DNA of 64,000 bases from Rotaria sp. Silwood1 (lineage: Eukaryota > Rotifera > Eurotatoria > Philodinida > Philodinidae), in NCBI GenBank assembly GCA_905250075.1, contig CAJNOP010000083.1, positions 142,994 to 206,993 on the forward strand, in the 5' to 3' direction. The notes beneath the pieces were generated by a model, which did not search any database, had not been told where the DNA came from, and saw nothing but the letters and a program-made list of their open reading frames with translations. The translations under genes and the position numbers were made by a program. Shown in pieces: positions 1 through 11,904 of the stretch. Within the stretch, counting starts at the first letter, position 1. The number at the start of each line of letters is the position of its first letter.

Positions 1-6
1 TGACTC

Positions 7-113
7 CACTATTGTGAGGAGAAAACATGGTGTTGTTCGGGCCATATGAAAAGGGATCCCTTCAAACCCTCTAATCAGGCCGAACAACACTATGTTTTAT
101 CCTTACAATAGTG
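7..113. repeat. Imperfect hairpin (palindromic element)
   Basis: Arms at 7-43 and 78-113 are near-perfect reverse complements, sharing the core TGTTGTTCGG, with a loop of about 34 bases. The loop itself contains the palindrome AAGGGATCCCTT at 52-63. Ends read CACTATTG and CAATAGTG. No target-site duplication can be judged because the window starts only six bases upstream. It could be a very short MITE. Confidence 0.7.
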
Positions 114-1035
114 AAGAAAATCTTTTCTGATTGATTCTTATACCTAAACTCCACATATCTTGAAACTCAAGTAACTTGCTCTAGGTGCGCTATGGACACG
201 TAATATTTTAAATTTGGTAGTTTGGCGGTGAGAGCTTTCATTTGGCCTGAATATGGTCAATCTTCTTGATGACCAATACAAAAAGTTCCATCGTAAGTAA
301 AAATTTATTACACTCATAATAGATGATTAATAATTGTCATATTACAAATATCTTTATTAAATAAATCTTTGACATAATCAAATAAGAAACAAATTACAAT
401 GACTGAAAAAGAAAAGTATAGATTGTAAATCACGAATATCGAACATATTCGAGTCAAACAATTAAAAGTTTCGTTAGAAAATTGACAAATTAAAAATATG
501 AGCTGTTTATCATATCCACAAACCGATTGAGATATTCGAATTTCAAAATATTTGCAGTAGATGTTATGTGCTAACAATTCAAAATTTTAGTAAGACTAAT
601 CTTTCTCTTGTTGTCATAGTTGAAGAGAATCCATCGAATCACATAAGAAGTATGTGTCACAAAAACAAAATAAGAAGTTGTATGAAAGTCGGAAATCTAA
701 ATATGTTTTTCTCTCTATTCGAAAATAATGATATCATCGACTTTTCTGTTAAAATGTTTTTTTCTTATGCAGTTTGACGAACTCTATTTATCAATGACAA
801 CAAAAATAGAGAAAAATAAATCCTCTTAAAATTTTAAATTATTGGCATACAATGTACACGACGAATACCGTACTGTTCGAAGTATCTCAGTGCGTACGTG
901 TCATAAGTAGTTCATATTTTTGATTTCTTTGCTTACCAACGAAATTTTTAATTTGATCGAAAAGTGTTCGATGCTCTGGGGTCATCATAAAAACCTTTCC
1001 ATTGCGAGCTAATACTTGATACATCCAATTTTAGA
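114..1035. other. Intergenic, no gene recognised
   Basis: AT-rich sequence with only short chance ORFs of 69-87 codons. I see no domain, splice-consistent exon chain or RNA gene. Confidence 0.5.
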
Positions 1036-1128
1036 CACTAGAGTGGATGTAACTGTTCGTGTTAATCTTCTTACAGTTACAACCGCGCCGACACCCCACA
1101 CCCACATCTATCTACACTCTAGTTTGTT
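1036..1128. repeat. Nested hairpin with CA-rich tract
   Basis: An outer arm around ACTAGAGTGGATGT pairs imperfectly with the CACATCTATCTACACTCTAG side near 1108-1128. An inner stem GTAACTGT / ACAGTTAC forms a second hairpin. The right side contains ACACCCCACACCCACA, one of several CA/GT-rich tracts in the window. Confidence 0.5.
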
Positions 1129-1581
1129 TCTGTGTTACACTTGGCGTCACCATGGTGTTTTAGATTCGCCAAAAAGCAAGACATCATTTTCGTCCTACAA
1201 TTGAATCGCGAGAGATTCAATGTTTCGTCACGACTGAGTTTATTGTTTTAAAAAGATGATGACCGATGACTATTGGTGATACTTAGGTGAGCATTTGTAC
1301 TGAAACTGTGAGCTAAATCGTGATGTAACGAAGCCATGGCTCGAAAACTTAGTGAATTTTTCAATGTTCAATCAAATGAATGGATTGACTGAATGCCAAT
1401 ACGTGGTTAGTGAATTCGAACCACATTGTATCGCTTTTCTAGATTGATTCAATCTGTCATGCGGAATTACCTAGCTGATTCACTTCAATAACCGAACTGT
1501 GAAGAGAGAAGCAGCAATGTGTTGACGGTAGTCTCACATGCCTGACGATTTTTTTTTTGAGAAACAATAAGAAAACAGACA
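1129..1581. other. Intergenic, 3' flank of the IAP gene
   Basis: No gene recognised. A tRNA-like B-box on the minus strand near 1415-1425 was examined and not accepted. Confidence 0.45.
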
Positions 1582-3612
1582 TTAAATATAGATACGGACG
1601 TAAGCTTCGATCTGCCGTCGACATGTCGGACATGATCGAATAGAGTTTCCACAAGAAAGGCACACGACCAAGTGACCACAAGGGATACATGCAAGACGTT
1701 TTTCTTCACGACGACAGAGTAAGCATGCATTTAGTATCGTTGGATCGAGTGGTGAGTTTGATTGAGGAACTTGATTTGTTGAGGATGTGTTGATTGATTG
1801 AGTCTGTTGGCAAACTGTTGGTACTGATGTTTCGGTAGTGTTCATAGAGCTCGATGAAGATGATACATCTACCATTTCAACATCTGAAGCATTCGAAGAA
1901 GTAGTTGCATTGGATGATGTATTAGGATTTCCTATATGAAAATCGATCTTCAAGCAATAGAAAAAATTGATTGGGTTCTGTACAATACCTTGTTGATGGC
2001 GTTGTTGTTGTAGTCTTTCACGTATTTTGCGCATTTCTAAGCTCGGAATTTTAATGTTTTCCTTCTTTCCGTTAATATATTCGATCTGTTTCTGAAGGAT
2101 TATACAGGCAACAAAAAGATCAGAATCCGAAGTAAAATCATTACCTAGAAACATTGAAATGTCAAGTAGACGTGCGAAAAAAAAGAATAGGAATTACGTT
2201 TCAATCGTAGTTGATCTTCCCAACAACGTTTAATTATGCTCAATTTGATATTTTGATCAAGTAATCGTTGGGAAACTGGTAGGTCAAGGCGAGCAGCTAC
2301 TAGTCGAGATAGTGTAGCTTCGTCAGGTATTTGTAGTAGAAAACTATTTTCATGTGGATGGTTGTCGTTCTCTATTGCTTCTGTGTTCACCTCTAAAATG
2401 CCATCCTCATTCAATTCTCGCAATCTCGAAAAAGGTAAATGCTACTGTACCTTGTAGGACCTGTTTCGATTCTTGGATTCTTCGATGGAGATCATCACCA
2501 CATAACTGCTTAGCATAGGCACAATTAGGAAAACATCGAGCGTGTTGAACCATCGGATTATCATTCGAACTCCAGTTTTGAAGTGATCCATTGCAGTAGA
2601 AGCAAGTCACAATGTTTGCCGAGCCGGTGTAAAAAAAACCGGAACGTACGAATTCATCAATTGAAGGCATACCTTCGCTTGACCAATTGGTGAATGAGGC
2701 ATAACGCTTCGGAATTTCACTAAAACTAGGGTGGCAGGCAGCAGTACTGACAATGTCGCTCAAACGAATTCGATCCATTGTTGTAGCTCCTATCATTGAA
2801 TAATTGCCAGTAACCTTGTCGTTTACAATCAATACTGAGGATGTGCCAATACCATTGATCGTACCCAAAATAAAGGGACAATTAGGTGAGAGAGTTTTAT
2901 GCACATCGTACGGATCGTCGGCTTCTATCCACTGTTGACAGATTATGTTACAATACAAACAGATGGCTCGATCGCTAACATTACAATAGAAAAAGCCGGC
3001 TCTAATCATTTGCATTGCTGATGGAGATCTTCGATGAGGCCAATGTGAAAATGTCCGATGGCGTACGTCTCGAAGGCTATTCGTTTCTTTTAAAGTCAAC
3101 GAACTCTTGCTTATAGGGGTCTTTTCGACCTTCAGACGTTTGACTGACTTTTCCTCTTCGGTGGCGTCGGATATTATTAGATTTGAGGTGACAAAAGCTG
3201 AGGAAGACGATGACGTGGGAAAAGAGATTTGGCTGGATGCTTTTAAAAAAACAACGAAAGGACATTGTGGAGAGCGTTCAGCATGAATCGAAAAAGGTTT
3301 CATTGTTGCTGTCCAACGAGAAACTTCAAGATGACAATCGCCACAATATGCTGTATCGCCAACGTTTGTGTATTGAAAACCAGCTGCTTTCATCGCTTTG
3401 TGAGAATGAACACCTTGTTTCTTTCCAATTTGTTGGCACAATCTCAATGAAGCATGTAAAACTTGAGTACGATTTATTTTATTTGAGGGGTTTCCTTTTA
3501 TCGACGATTTATCCAAAGTTGATTCTTGTAGATTGATTTGTGTGGTACCATTATCAGTAGCTTGTGTCTTCCTGGCGATATTGGCGTCTGAATCGTGGGT
3601 GACCATAAACAT
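1582..3612 (-). CDS. Inhibitor-of-apoptosis protein, three BIR domains plus RING
   Basis: Predicted 628-aa IAP-family E3 ubiquitin ligase, expected to bind caspases or signalling adaptors in the cytoplasm and ubiquitinate them. Three BIR zinc modules fit C-x2-C-x16-H-x6-C: C90/C93/H110/C117, C218/C221/H238/C245 and C337/C340/H357/C364. A helical stretch after BIR3 resembles a degenerate UBA domain. The C-terminal 45 residues form an IAP-type RING with the CIPCGHLVVCLSC core. Four exons: 2451-3612, 2198-2416, 1989-2144, 1582-1931. Introns are 34, 53 and 57 nt, and phases close exactly. The 34-nt first intron (2417-2450, donor AAG/GTACAG) is the least certain junction; a frameshift there is the alternative. 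The start is the first ATG in the exon-1 frame; a nearby second ATG at 3606 is possible. A Ser-rich linker and the basic stretch SVKRLKVEK lie between BIR1 and BIR2. Domain order matches animal XIAP/cIAP proteins, but no one-to-one orthologue can be named. Confidence 0.9.
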
Positions 3613-6600
3613 TTTAATGAATAGTACAGATTCGTTTAAATAGACTAAGCTGGATCCAATGCATTTACAATTTTTCGCAGACAAAACTGTCGCAGATATC
3701 TATGGACTTATTAAAAAAAAAGAGTGACAACGATGATTGTTATGCGTTGTGAAAAACTCTGTCAAATATTCGAACTATAGTTTCTACAAAATTGAACATA
3801 GAAGTGTTTTGGTTTGTGCACAATCCAACGATATTCGATTCGTTGATGTAGTATCGACACTACCAAGAAAAATAACACTATAGTACTGAAACTATTCCAA
3901 TTCTAAAGAATTAGTCTACAGTTCATATGATTGAGTTGATCGTTCCCAGTTTCTAGTTTTTGTTGCTGAGGGGCTCTATTACTGTTATAGGATTAAATGA
4001 AGTGCTAAGCAAAAGTAATGAACAACGTAAAACTTTCGATCTTTGACAGCTTTTACTAAAGCCACGTGAGATCATCCTCAAGATCTTCCGTGTCAAGAAA
4101 CCCGAACAGAACTGAGACTAAATAATAGATGATGTACTTCCGTAATAATGATCGCATTATCAGGTTTATAAAATGAAAACTTATCGGTAATGCTGCGTCT
4201 CAGAAACGATTTGAAATCACATAGAGTAAACATGAATCGCTAATCGATAAACTATAAAAACCGAGAGACAACGCGGAAAGGCGTCCCAGAAAGACAGATT
4301 TTGTCATCTGCTTGGTTTCTGAGAATCACGTCTTTTTTGTGTTTAGTTACGAAACGGTGTTGTACGCTAATTGATAGTTCAAATGTATGCTACTGAAATG
4401 TTTAGATACGATCGTTCGGGATCTTAATCAAGAAGCCTTTTGGTGAGAATATCTTTATCTAACTTATCATATGTTACTGTTTTTCTGATCGCAAATAAAC
4501 TTTTGATGAGCACAGTAGGATCTATTTAACGTTCATATTAATTCTATTCTCACTTTTCGCAAGGATAGGATGGGCGAAACCATAAAAATCGATGGTGATG
4601 ATTGTTGTAAGAGAGCCACTGGTTAGTCTCAGGATTAAGGCGTCTGAATAATTGGCGAAACTCGCCATCTCCATCGCTTCTTGATATTCTAACCGGCTAT
4701 CCTGGTATTAGCGCGTGGGATTGAAATCGTATTCTTGACTTGAGGGTCTGATCCTATACGAGACATATTTTCACGTACGAGTGTACTGATCAGATAAACG
4801 ATATCGCCCGATGAGAACATGAGAACCTACAGTGATGGACGATTTATCAACAACAGCGTGCGTTCTGAGCCCTAAGTCGTCCGAATAATGTTAGAAGATG
4901 GCTATCACCGTATGTTTCTAATGTGCTAACCGGCATGATTGGGGTAAAGCGTTTAGTTGAGACCGTATTCATAAGCTATCTGCACAAGCATCTTTCATAT
5001 TCAGATACCTTTACGCTGGCAGATGTCAGTTGTATGAAAATACTCATGCTAGCTGTCATATGCATACACTCAACACCGTTATCGTCAAGAAGCCACTGTA
5101 TACGAACAGTTCATGTAGTTTTAGAAATTCAAGCATACATCCCAACAGCTAGATGTGTACCGACTCAATATACACTTCTCGATTATGAAACAGTCAGAGT
5201 CACTTTTGATTAGAATCAATCGAACTCAAGTAACTTCATTTGTAGTACATCATGAACGGTGCTTACGGTGCACCGGTGAATCATTGTCACTGTTGCATTC
5301 CTAGAGGAGAATAAAATGGTTTCTTAGCGCCAGGTATTCATACATTATTAATTCGATGGAAAGTCAAGAAGTGCAAATCTTATTTTATCATAAAAAAACA
5401 GTTAGACGTCATTTGACAATGATGTACACTTTAAAAATTCGCACTATGTTAAGCGAACAGATATGAATGAAAAGTTATGTAGGATGCAGAACTAACGAAA
5501 AGAGAAGTCAAGCTGATATGGATTACTTAAACATTCAGTGTTTAGAGAAAAAAGCGATTATCTTCGATTGAAAGTATCTACATTATCGTTTTCATGATTC
5601 GTCTCAGTCTAGTTATTCTCCACCGAACCATTCAAACTGACTATCTCAATCAAATAAAAGTTTCTTATGTTGTCTTCTCATTTTTATGATTCATCATTGT
5701 TTTGCTTTCTCTTCAGAGTCGAATCGATGAATCTTGACAATCAGTATACCGACATTACGAACATACTACACAAAAGTTAAATTTTTGCAGGCATTTTTTC
5801 TGCAACAACAGGTTTCGCCACTTTTCCATGATATGCACCACCGTCAGTTCCACACTGTAATCTGTGATGCAAGTATACATGCAATTCAATTACAATCTGC
5901 GAGGGCAACACATGTTCTGTTGGAGTACAGTATTCCTGGTATCACTCTTTCTTGTGAAAAAAGTGCTATCGAAACTTCTACTTTTGTTTAATGCACAGAC
6001 TCTTTTACTGTACTAGGCCTTGCCCATGGGAAACAACAACTGTTTAGTCTTCAATAAAGATATCCTCTTTCTTTCTCCTTTAAAAATAAACTAGCACACT
6101 ATAAAAACGTAATGTAAAGTTGCATTTTAATATTAAGTTTAATTAGGAATCTTATGTATAAAATGGTTATCTGTACGAGAGGACAGGATCGAGATATCCT
6201 CAATAAAACTTTACGAGTCTGAACACAACAACGTTGCATCACGTGGCTCCAGCTATCACACATAAAGGAGACGGCTACGTCAATATTTTGATCTTCTTAC
6301 TGCACAGTCCTTTGTAGTCTCCATATTTCTCCAAGCGTTCAACACATTAGAATGTCATATTCAATTTTTGAAATATTCTTCCCACAAAAGACGTACTTTT
6401 GTGTCGAAAAGCGCTTATAGGTGTGGATATCTCAAGAGAAGGTTCACACCCACATCGTTAATTCAATCTACCTTTCCATAGACTGTTGCTACTTATAAAC
6501 ATTGGTAAGGATTTGTGACTCGTTGCAGATTCATATTAACATAATAAATGATTCGCCTCAGTCCTCATTATTTTACTTACCAAAAAAAGGCTTTAGAAAC

Positions 6601-6703
6601 ATAGAAAACTATAGAAGGATATAGGAATTTGCAATTGCTAACAAAATCTTGCTAATATCTATGAATAGAAACGGTTTATGAAAGGGTAGATTATGCTAAT
6701 AAA
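3613..6703. other. Gene-poor intergenic region
   Basis: No domain-bearing ORF and no convincing exon chain on either strand. Two diverged direct copies of a roughly 80-bp segment may be present near 4590-4700 and 4830-4920, sharing the word GAATAAT and flanking similarity, but this is weak. Confidence 0.45.
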
Positions 6704-7192
6704 GACGTAGGTGAAGTTATTACCAGATTTGAGTGTTTCAAGTCCGAATTCGTCTAGAAATTTGTTCCGAAACTCTTATGCTTGTTCCAAGTAGAACTCA
6801 ACGAGCTCTATCTAACAATATGCTCAGAATTTCCATAAATGCAATTCTAATTTTCAGGTTTTGCACAGCGTCCTGCATCGTCTCAAATATCACACTTAGG
6901 CTTATGGCAAATTAGAGAATACAATTGAATAGAGCTTGTAGACTTATTCTAGGATAAAATTCCTCCACGAGTCCCTAGTGGAGTTAGTTTTGAGGGTACC
7001 TGAATTCCATGGCAGAAAAAGGAAGAATCGATTCTTTTCGACTATCAGTTTCCGCTATTAAAAAAAATCTGATTCTATCAAACGATAGAGCTCATCGAGT
7101 TCTACTTGGAGCAAGAGTACGAGTTTTGGAATAAGTTCCTGAGCCAATAAGAGATAGAAATACTCGAATCTGGTGATGACTTCACGTACGTC
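6704..7192. mobile_element. Inverted-repeat element with two 109-bp arms
   Basis: Arms 6704-6812 and 7084-7192 are both 109 bases and align gap-free as reverse complements at about 75-80% identity. Both begin GACGTA and both contain the core CCAAGTAGAACTC. The central 271 bases are not palindromic and encode no recognisable transposase. The flanks CTAATAAA (left) and TGATAAA (right) could be a decayed target duplication. Best read as an old non-autonomous foldback or MITE-type DNA element; the superfamily is unknown. Confidence 0.7.
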
Positions 7193-8811
7193 TGATAAAT
7201 CTAAACCCAGTGTATGTCAATGATAATAAACGGATATGAAGGATTAATATTCTATGCTTGTTCTTTACAGTGCATGCCCCATGCCTAAGTCTTGATTCCA
7301 CTCTGCCGTTCAATGTTCAATTAATCAATCTGATTTGTGTCGCTACTTATCAATACCAACTAGAATGCTTAATTCAGCTGTAATTCACAAAGTATAAACA
7401 ATGCTTTATACTGTAGAAAAAGGTTTTCGTTTCATACTCACTTGTAAGTAGTTCCTTTTTCTATTATCACTTTTCGACGAAATAGAGTGTGGACAGATGT
7501 TTTTTCCAACATATAATCATTTGTGTGAGGCAATGTCGTAATTTCGCTGCTCGACAACTGGGTAAGTTGGAGAAAAAAAAGCAAGTGTGAGGAGACATGA
7601 TCGAGGGTAGAGCACGTGTTATAGGAAGAAAGAACACAAAATAACAGCAGTTTGTTCTCTCAAAAAAGGTAAAAGAACGCTTCATTTGAAATTCAGACGC
7701 AAATGCTTAGCACTATACAATGTTATATGGAATTACGTTGCATACTGTTCTGTTATTGCGTTCTCGTGAAAGATTGATGAATTTTCCTCTTCATTTCATC
7801 ATTATTAGAAATTTCGACGTAGTGCGGCATTATTTTCCATCTGTTATAAGGACAACACAACGTATTTCGCTTTTATATGAACTATGAGTATATTATAAAG
7901 TGAAATAGCCCCATGAAATGTATAAGTTCCGCACAAGAAGACAGAACTAACAGTGTCGATCAAGGAGGTTATTGAGGTTAGCTCTTATGAAGGAAGATCT
8001 TTGGATAATTAACAGATTTCAAATCCATAGTTTACCTAGTAGTAGAGGATAACAAGAAAAGAACAACATCCAAAGAGTTCGTGTTCTTGTTGAATTTTGA
8101 TCTAGACATTGAAGGTTTAGTGACGTTCACTCTTCAGAATCCTCATGTTTTTAAAAAAATCGAGATTTCGAGTTTTCATCTGAAACTTTATCTACATTCA
8201 AATATCAATTAAACTAGCTTGTATGCCGAAACTTGGGTTATTTCGATGCAGTCACTGTGAGACAAATTTTCAAGATGTTTGAGATTGAGGGTGTGAGTGT
8301 GATTGAACATGGACGGAAAATAATATCATCTATGTTTAGTTTGTATACATCTGCACAAAATTGAATGATGGAAACTCAGGATTTTAGAGAAAACAACACT
8401 TGCCGAATGCATCTGTTCGTCTTATCTTGTATTTTTATCCAAGTTTTTACAACACAACGGATAAGAATTTTGAGGATTTACAATAGATATTGAAGTATCA
8501 AATGAGTAATTATTATCCCACGCAGAATTATCGTTTTGAATTCAAAAGCAGATATTATTATGATATTGATCTGGTAACATAAAATAGGTTCTTTGAGAAA
8601 ATTTCTTGTGAAACTAAAAAGAAGGATGTTCTTGTTATTGCTAAGCGATTATTCCTTTGGAAAACTTCTTTTTCTCGATAAGAATATGATGAATAAAGAT
8701 TGAAGTGAGGATCGTCTTAGATAATTACTGGTTGGTTATAAAATCGATATATTATAATAAATATTAAAATCAATAAATATTCTTTTCAAACCAATGCGTA
8801 CAAAATGATAT
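7193..8811. other. Intergenic, no gene recognised
   Basis: AT-rich, with only chance ORFs. The right end is the 3' flank of the vWA/RING gene. Confidence 0.45.
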
Positions 8812-8817
8812 TTTATT
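8812..8817 (-). terminator. Polyadenylation signal AATAAA of the vWA/RING gene
   Basis: AATAAA on the minus strand, about 16 bases after the stop codon at 8833. Position and sense fit the gene upstream of it. Confidence 0.5.
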
Positions 8818-8832
8818 TCAATAAACATAAGT

Positions 8833-11800
8833 TTATTCCGACTGTTGAGCCAACCATGCTTCAATAACACCCTTGAATGCGAAATTCTGTGTGACACCAG
8901 TGACTACTGTTCGACAAACAGGACAGATGTTCGCTGTGTTCAAATATCCATTAATAGCATCCATTTCGAACATGTGTCCACAAGGTGTTGTTGTTGCAGG
9001 ATTATCCATAATATCGAGTGTAATCGGACAAGTAAATAAATCTTTATTGAGTACAACTCGTGATAAGTTCTCAACCGGCTTTGTAGCAGTTGTTCGTGTT
9101 GGTAACAATTCAAGATCGGCCATACCTAAAATTTCATCATTGGCTGCTTTTTTCTGTGCTTTTTGAAGCAATGCAGGTAGACTCTGCAGTTGTGGAGGGC
9201 TCATAACGGATCGCAGTTGTCGTATCAATTTCTTGTACTGCTGCTCCAGATACTCTCGAACACCAGGTTTATCCAAATGAATGAACAGCACAATTTGAAA
9301 AGCAGTTGTTTCTGTTGTAGCTTTTTGTCCACATTCAATAGCATAATCAAGCTCTGTGATGCCAGTCAATACTTGTTGACTAGCTATGCGTGCATATTCA
9401 CCAAATCCACGTAACGCTCCGGCAACAAAGTGATTGTCACACTGTGACACTAAATAATCAACGATGATAGATTTGGGAATGTTTATTGTAACTTTTTCTG
9501 TTGGCAAGGTAGCACCTTGACATGCAGCTTTGGCCATAACTATTGTGTCATTTATTACATCTGTCGCTCCCCAAACTACGTATGGAATTGTTCTGAGCCG
9601 ATCACGAATTGTATAGATGTGAGCATTTATTTGATCAGATGAATAAGAATTACCATCGAGTTCTTTCAATTGATCACGTAGAATATCAACATCTTTTCGA
9701 GTACAAGTATTGTAAAGTTCAATGGCACCGTTCGGAAAATTAGGATATTCACGGAGAGATAAATATCGTGGTCTAACTACGGAACCGTGCTTTTCAAGAT
9801 TTGTTCTATACCATCGTTCGACTTCAATTGGATCTGTAATAAATGTTGATCGTTCAGTGACTTGACCAGTACGAGCATCGACTCGATCCAAGTCTTTATT
9901 TATAAAGACACACCAAGCCATTGGTTCATCTGTATCAATGAATGGTAAAACATTTTCATAGACTTGTTTCTCATAAGTAATCGATCCATCAGTCAATCGA
10001 AGTAAGAAGCCTTTCAACGCATGTACAGTGAGAATTTGATGAATTGATTGTAAACTTTCAGATGAAAGACTTATTTTAGGAGCAAGTTCACGTAGAATTT
10101 TCATCCAAAATGCTGATCGATTTTCATCTTGATCTAGATCAGTTAGGAATTTATTCGGTACGACTAAACTCGGTAATGCTTGTGTGATAAAATCGGGAAA
10201 TGTTCGACCTGATGCATCCATGATCCAAGCCAAACGAATGGCAGCTAATGGTTGTAATGTCCATACGTTATCCTGTTTGATTTGTTGTGAATATTGATAT
10301 TGTTGAAGACAAAATGGCAGTTGACGTAGAATAGAGAGTAAATCAACAGTACCATCCGATTTACGCCAAATGAGAATGCATAATTCCTCGGAAACTGTTG
10401 CTGGGCGATCATCTATTTTCGATATTGATAAAATATCAAGAATGATTGAAAGAAGATCAAGATCTTCTGGTGAATATAGTGTTTTCAATTGTTGTAATGC
10501 TTCGGACAATATTTCACTTGTACAAGTCAAACTAGCTACTCGTACATTTAAATAGGCCACTGGTGATCCATATTTTCGTTCGTTTTCTTCGATAATCAAT
10601 GCTCTTTCACTGACACTCATAGCATCATCCCAAAACTTACTCAATTCTGTCTTTGCCTTTGGATCATTAGCAAAACTTTTGATTAACTTTTGGTGTTCAT
10701 TTGCAAAATTGTTCAAAATTTTGCTTAAATATCCGTACAATTGTTGACAAGCATTACTTGTTTCCAAATGAGCTTGTGTCAACTTAATTAATGGAGTTAC
10801 TAATGACATAAGCTTTCGAAATTCTTCACCTCGAATACATCGTTCAAAATTGAGTTTAGCTGTTTCTTCGAGATATCGAAAAAGACCAAGGATTTTTTTT
10901 GTTAAAACTTGCAATTGAATTTCACCTTGAGAGAGACAGTTATTTAAAACTTGTATCATATGTGTTGGTGCAAGAAGATTTGATGGAATAGCATAAGTAC
11001 CAATGGTAACATAGCCAGATAGACGAGCAAAAAAATTATGTTCACGTAGAAATCCTTCGATAATAGTATCAAGCTGTGGATATTTTTCAGAAGCGATACC
11101 GATATAAGGAACAGTTGGATGAACACTGGTTGAAATCGCTTTTGCGTGTTTCTCTTCAATACCTAATGAAGACCATGGTGGTGCAACAAAGAAAACAGTC
11201 TGGCACTGTTCTTGAAAAGCCAACCGAGAAATATTGTCAGTGAAATCTCCATCAGAAACGATGATTGCATCATATGGAGTAGGAAATTGTTTTGTTCGAT
11301 CAAATGATGGACAAAAAGCTGTACAACCACCATTGGGTAGATAATTTCCGTTGGCAAATTGATCCAATGTAAGTAATTGATTAGCGATAGCCGTATGTAT
11401 TTTCTCTTGTTGACTATCCCCAAACAAAGATATATGTACTTGAATACCTTGATTTTGTAATTTTGTACATAGATTGATGATTGTTTGAACTAGTGGATTG
11501 AAACCTCGTACGTTCATCGATGCACTCATATCAAAATGAATGATCAACGACCGTTTTTCCATTTCAACGCCGAGTTTTTTGAAATCGTCAAGTGTTAAAA
11601 GTGTCATTACTGGATGATATGTAATTAACTGCTTGACCATCGCAACGATTCGATTCAATGGAATCTCCACCTTATGAGATAATAGTTGAAGCATTCGATG
11701 ATAGATTTGTTCCACGTATGTCGATCGCTGATCAATCGGTCTACTAGTACAGAGTTCATCCAAGTTGGTCAGAATTTCTAGAAATTGTACTTGAGTGCAT

Positions 11801-11904
11801 TTGTTAACATCCAGATCAGATAGAAGAAGCACTGGTACGAATGAATCTTCGTCCGCTGCTTTTCGTGCTTTTGCAGCCAAAATTTTTTTTGCTCGACGTG
11901 ACAT
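8833..11904 (-). CDS. vWA-domain protein with C-terminal SP-RING/U-box-like domain
   Basis: Single-exon 1023-aa protein, probably an E3 ubiquitin or SUMO ligase whose vWA domain binds substrate. The vWA domain covers about residues 115-300. Its metal site (MIDAS) is complete: D125-x-S127-x-S129, T195 and the D218/D220 loop (VSDGDFTD). A long helical middle (about 330-900) has no recognised domain. The last 70 residues hold C959, C975, H977, C994 and C997 in CPIT...PCGH...CPVC. Only one cation site looks complete (Cys-His-Cys-Cys), which fits an SP-RING or RING/U-box hybrid better than a classic C3HC4 RING. There is no signal peptide or membrane segment, so a cytosolic or nuclear site is likely. 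The basic N-terminus has several Lys/Arg pairs. The start is the ATG after an AT-rich leader. The lack of introns is notable beside intron-bearing neighbours. Confidence 0.9.
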   Translation of the reverse strand: MSRRAKKILAAKARKAADEDSFVPVLLLSDLDVNKCTQVQFLEILTNLDELCTSRPIDQRSTYVEQIYHRMLQLLSHKVEIPLNRIVAMVKQLITYHPVMTLLTLDDFKKLGVEMEKRSLIIHFDMSASMNVRGFNPLVQTIINLCTKLQNQGIQVHISLFGDSQQEKIHTAIANQLLTLDQFANGNYLPNGGCTAFCPSFDRTKQFPTPYDAIIVSDGDFTDNISRLAFQEQCQTVFFVAPPWSSLGIEEKHAKAISTSVHPTVPYIGIASEKYPQLDTIIEGFLREHNFFARLSGYVTIGTYAIPSNLLAPTHMIQVLNNCLSQGEIQLQVLTKKILGLFRYLEETAKLNFERCIRGEEFRKLMSLVTPLIKLTQAHLETSNACQQLYGYLSKILNNFANEHQKLIKSFANDPKAKTELSKFWDDAMSVSERALIIEENERKYGSPVAYLNVRVASLTCTSEILSEALQQLKTLYSPEDLDLLSIILDILSISKIDDRPATVSEELCILIWRKSDGTVDLLSILRQLPFCLQQYQYSQQIKQDNVWTLQPLAAIRLAWIMDASGRTFPDFITQALPSLVVPNKFLTDLDQDENRSAFWMKILRELAPKISLSSESLQSIHQILTVHALKGFLLRLTDGSITYEKQVYENVLPFIDTDEPMAWCVFINKDLDRVDARTGQVTERSTFITDPIEVERWYRTNLEKHGSVVRPRYLSLREYPNFPNGAIELYNTCTRKDVDILRDQLKELDGNSYSSDQINAHIYTIRDRLRTIPYVVWGATDVINDTIVMAKAACQGATLPTEKVTINIPKSIIVDYLVSQCDNHFVAGALRGFGEYARIASQQVLTGITELDYAIECGQKATTETTAFQIVLFIHLDKPGVREYLEQQYKKLIRQLRSVMSPPQLQSLPALLQKAQKKAANDEILGMADLELLPTRTTATKPVENLSRVVLNKDLFTCPITLDIMDNPATTTPCGHMFEMDAINGYLNTANICPVCRTVVTGVTQNFAFKGVIEAWLAQQSE

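Noticed and set aside
1415..1490. tRNA-like B-box (GGTTCGAATTC) on the minus strand
   Set aside because: The upstream A-box does not fit, no acceptor stem closes, and no cloverleaf can be drawn.
4590..4920. Possible diverged direct repeat
   Set aside because: Similarity is limited to short words around GTC(C/T)GAATAAT, too weak to call without an alignment.
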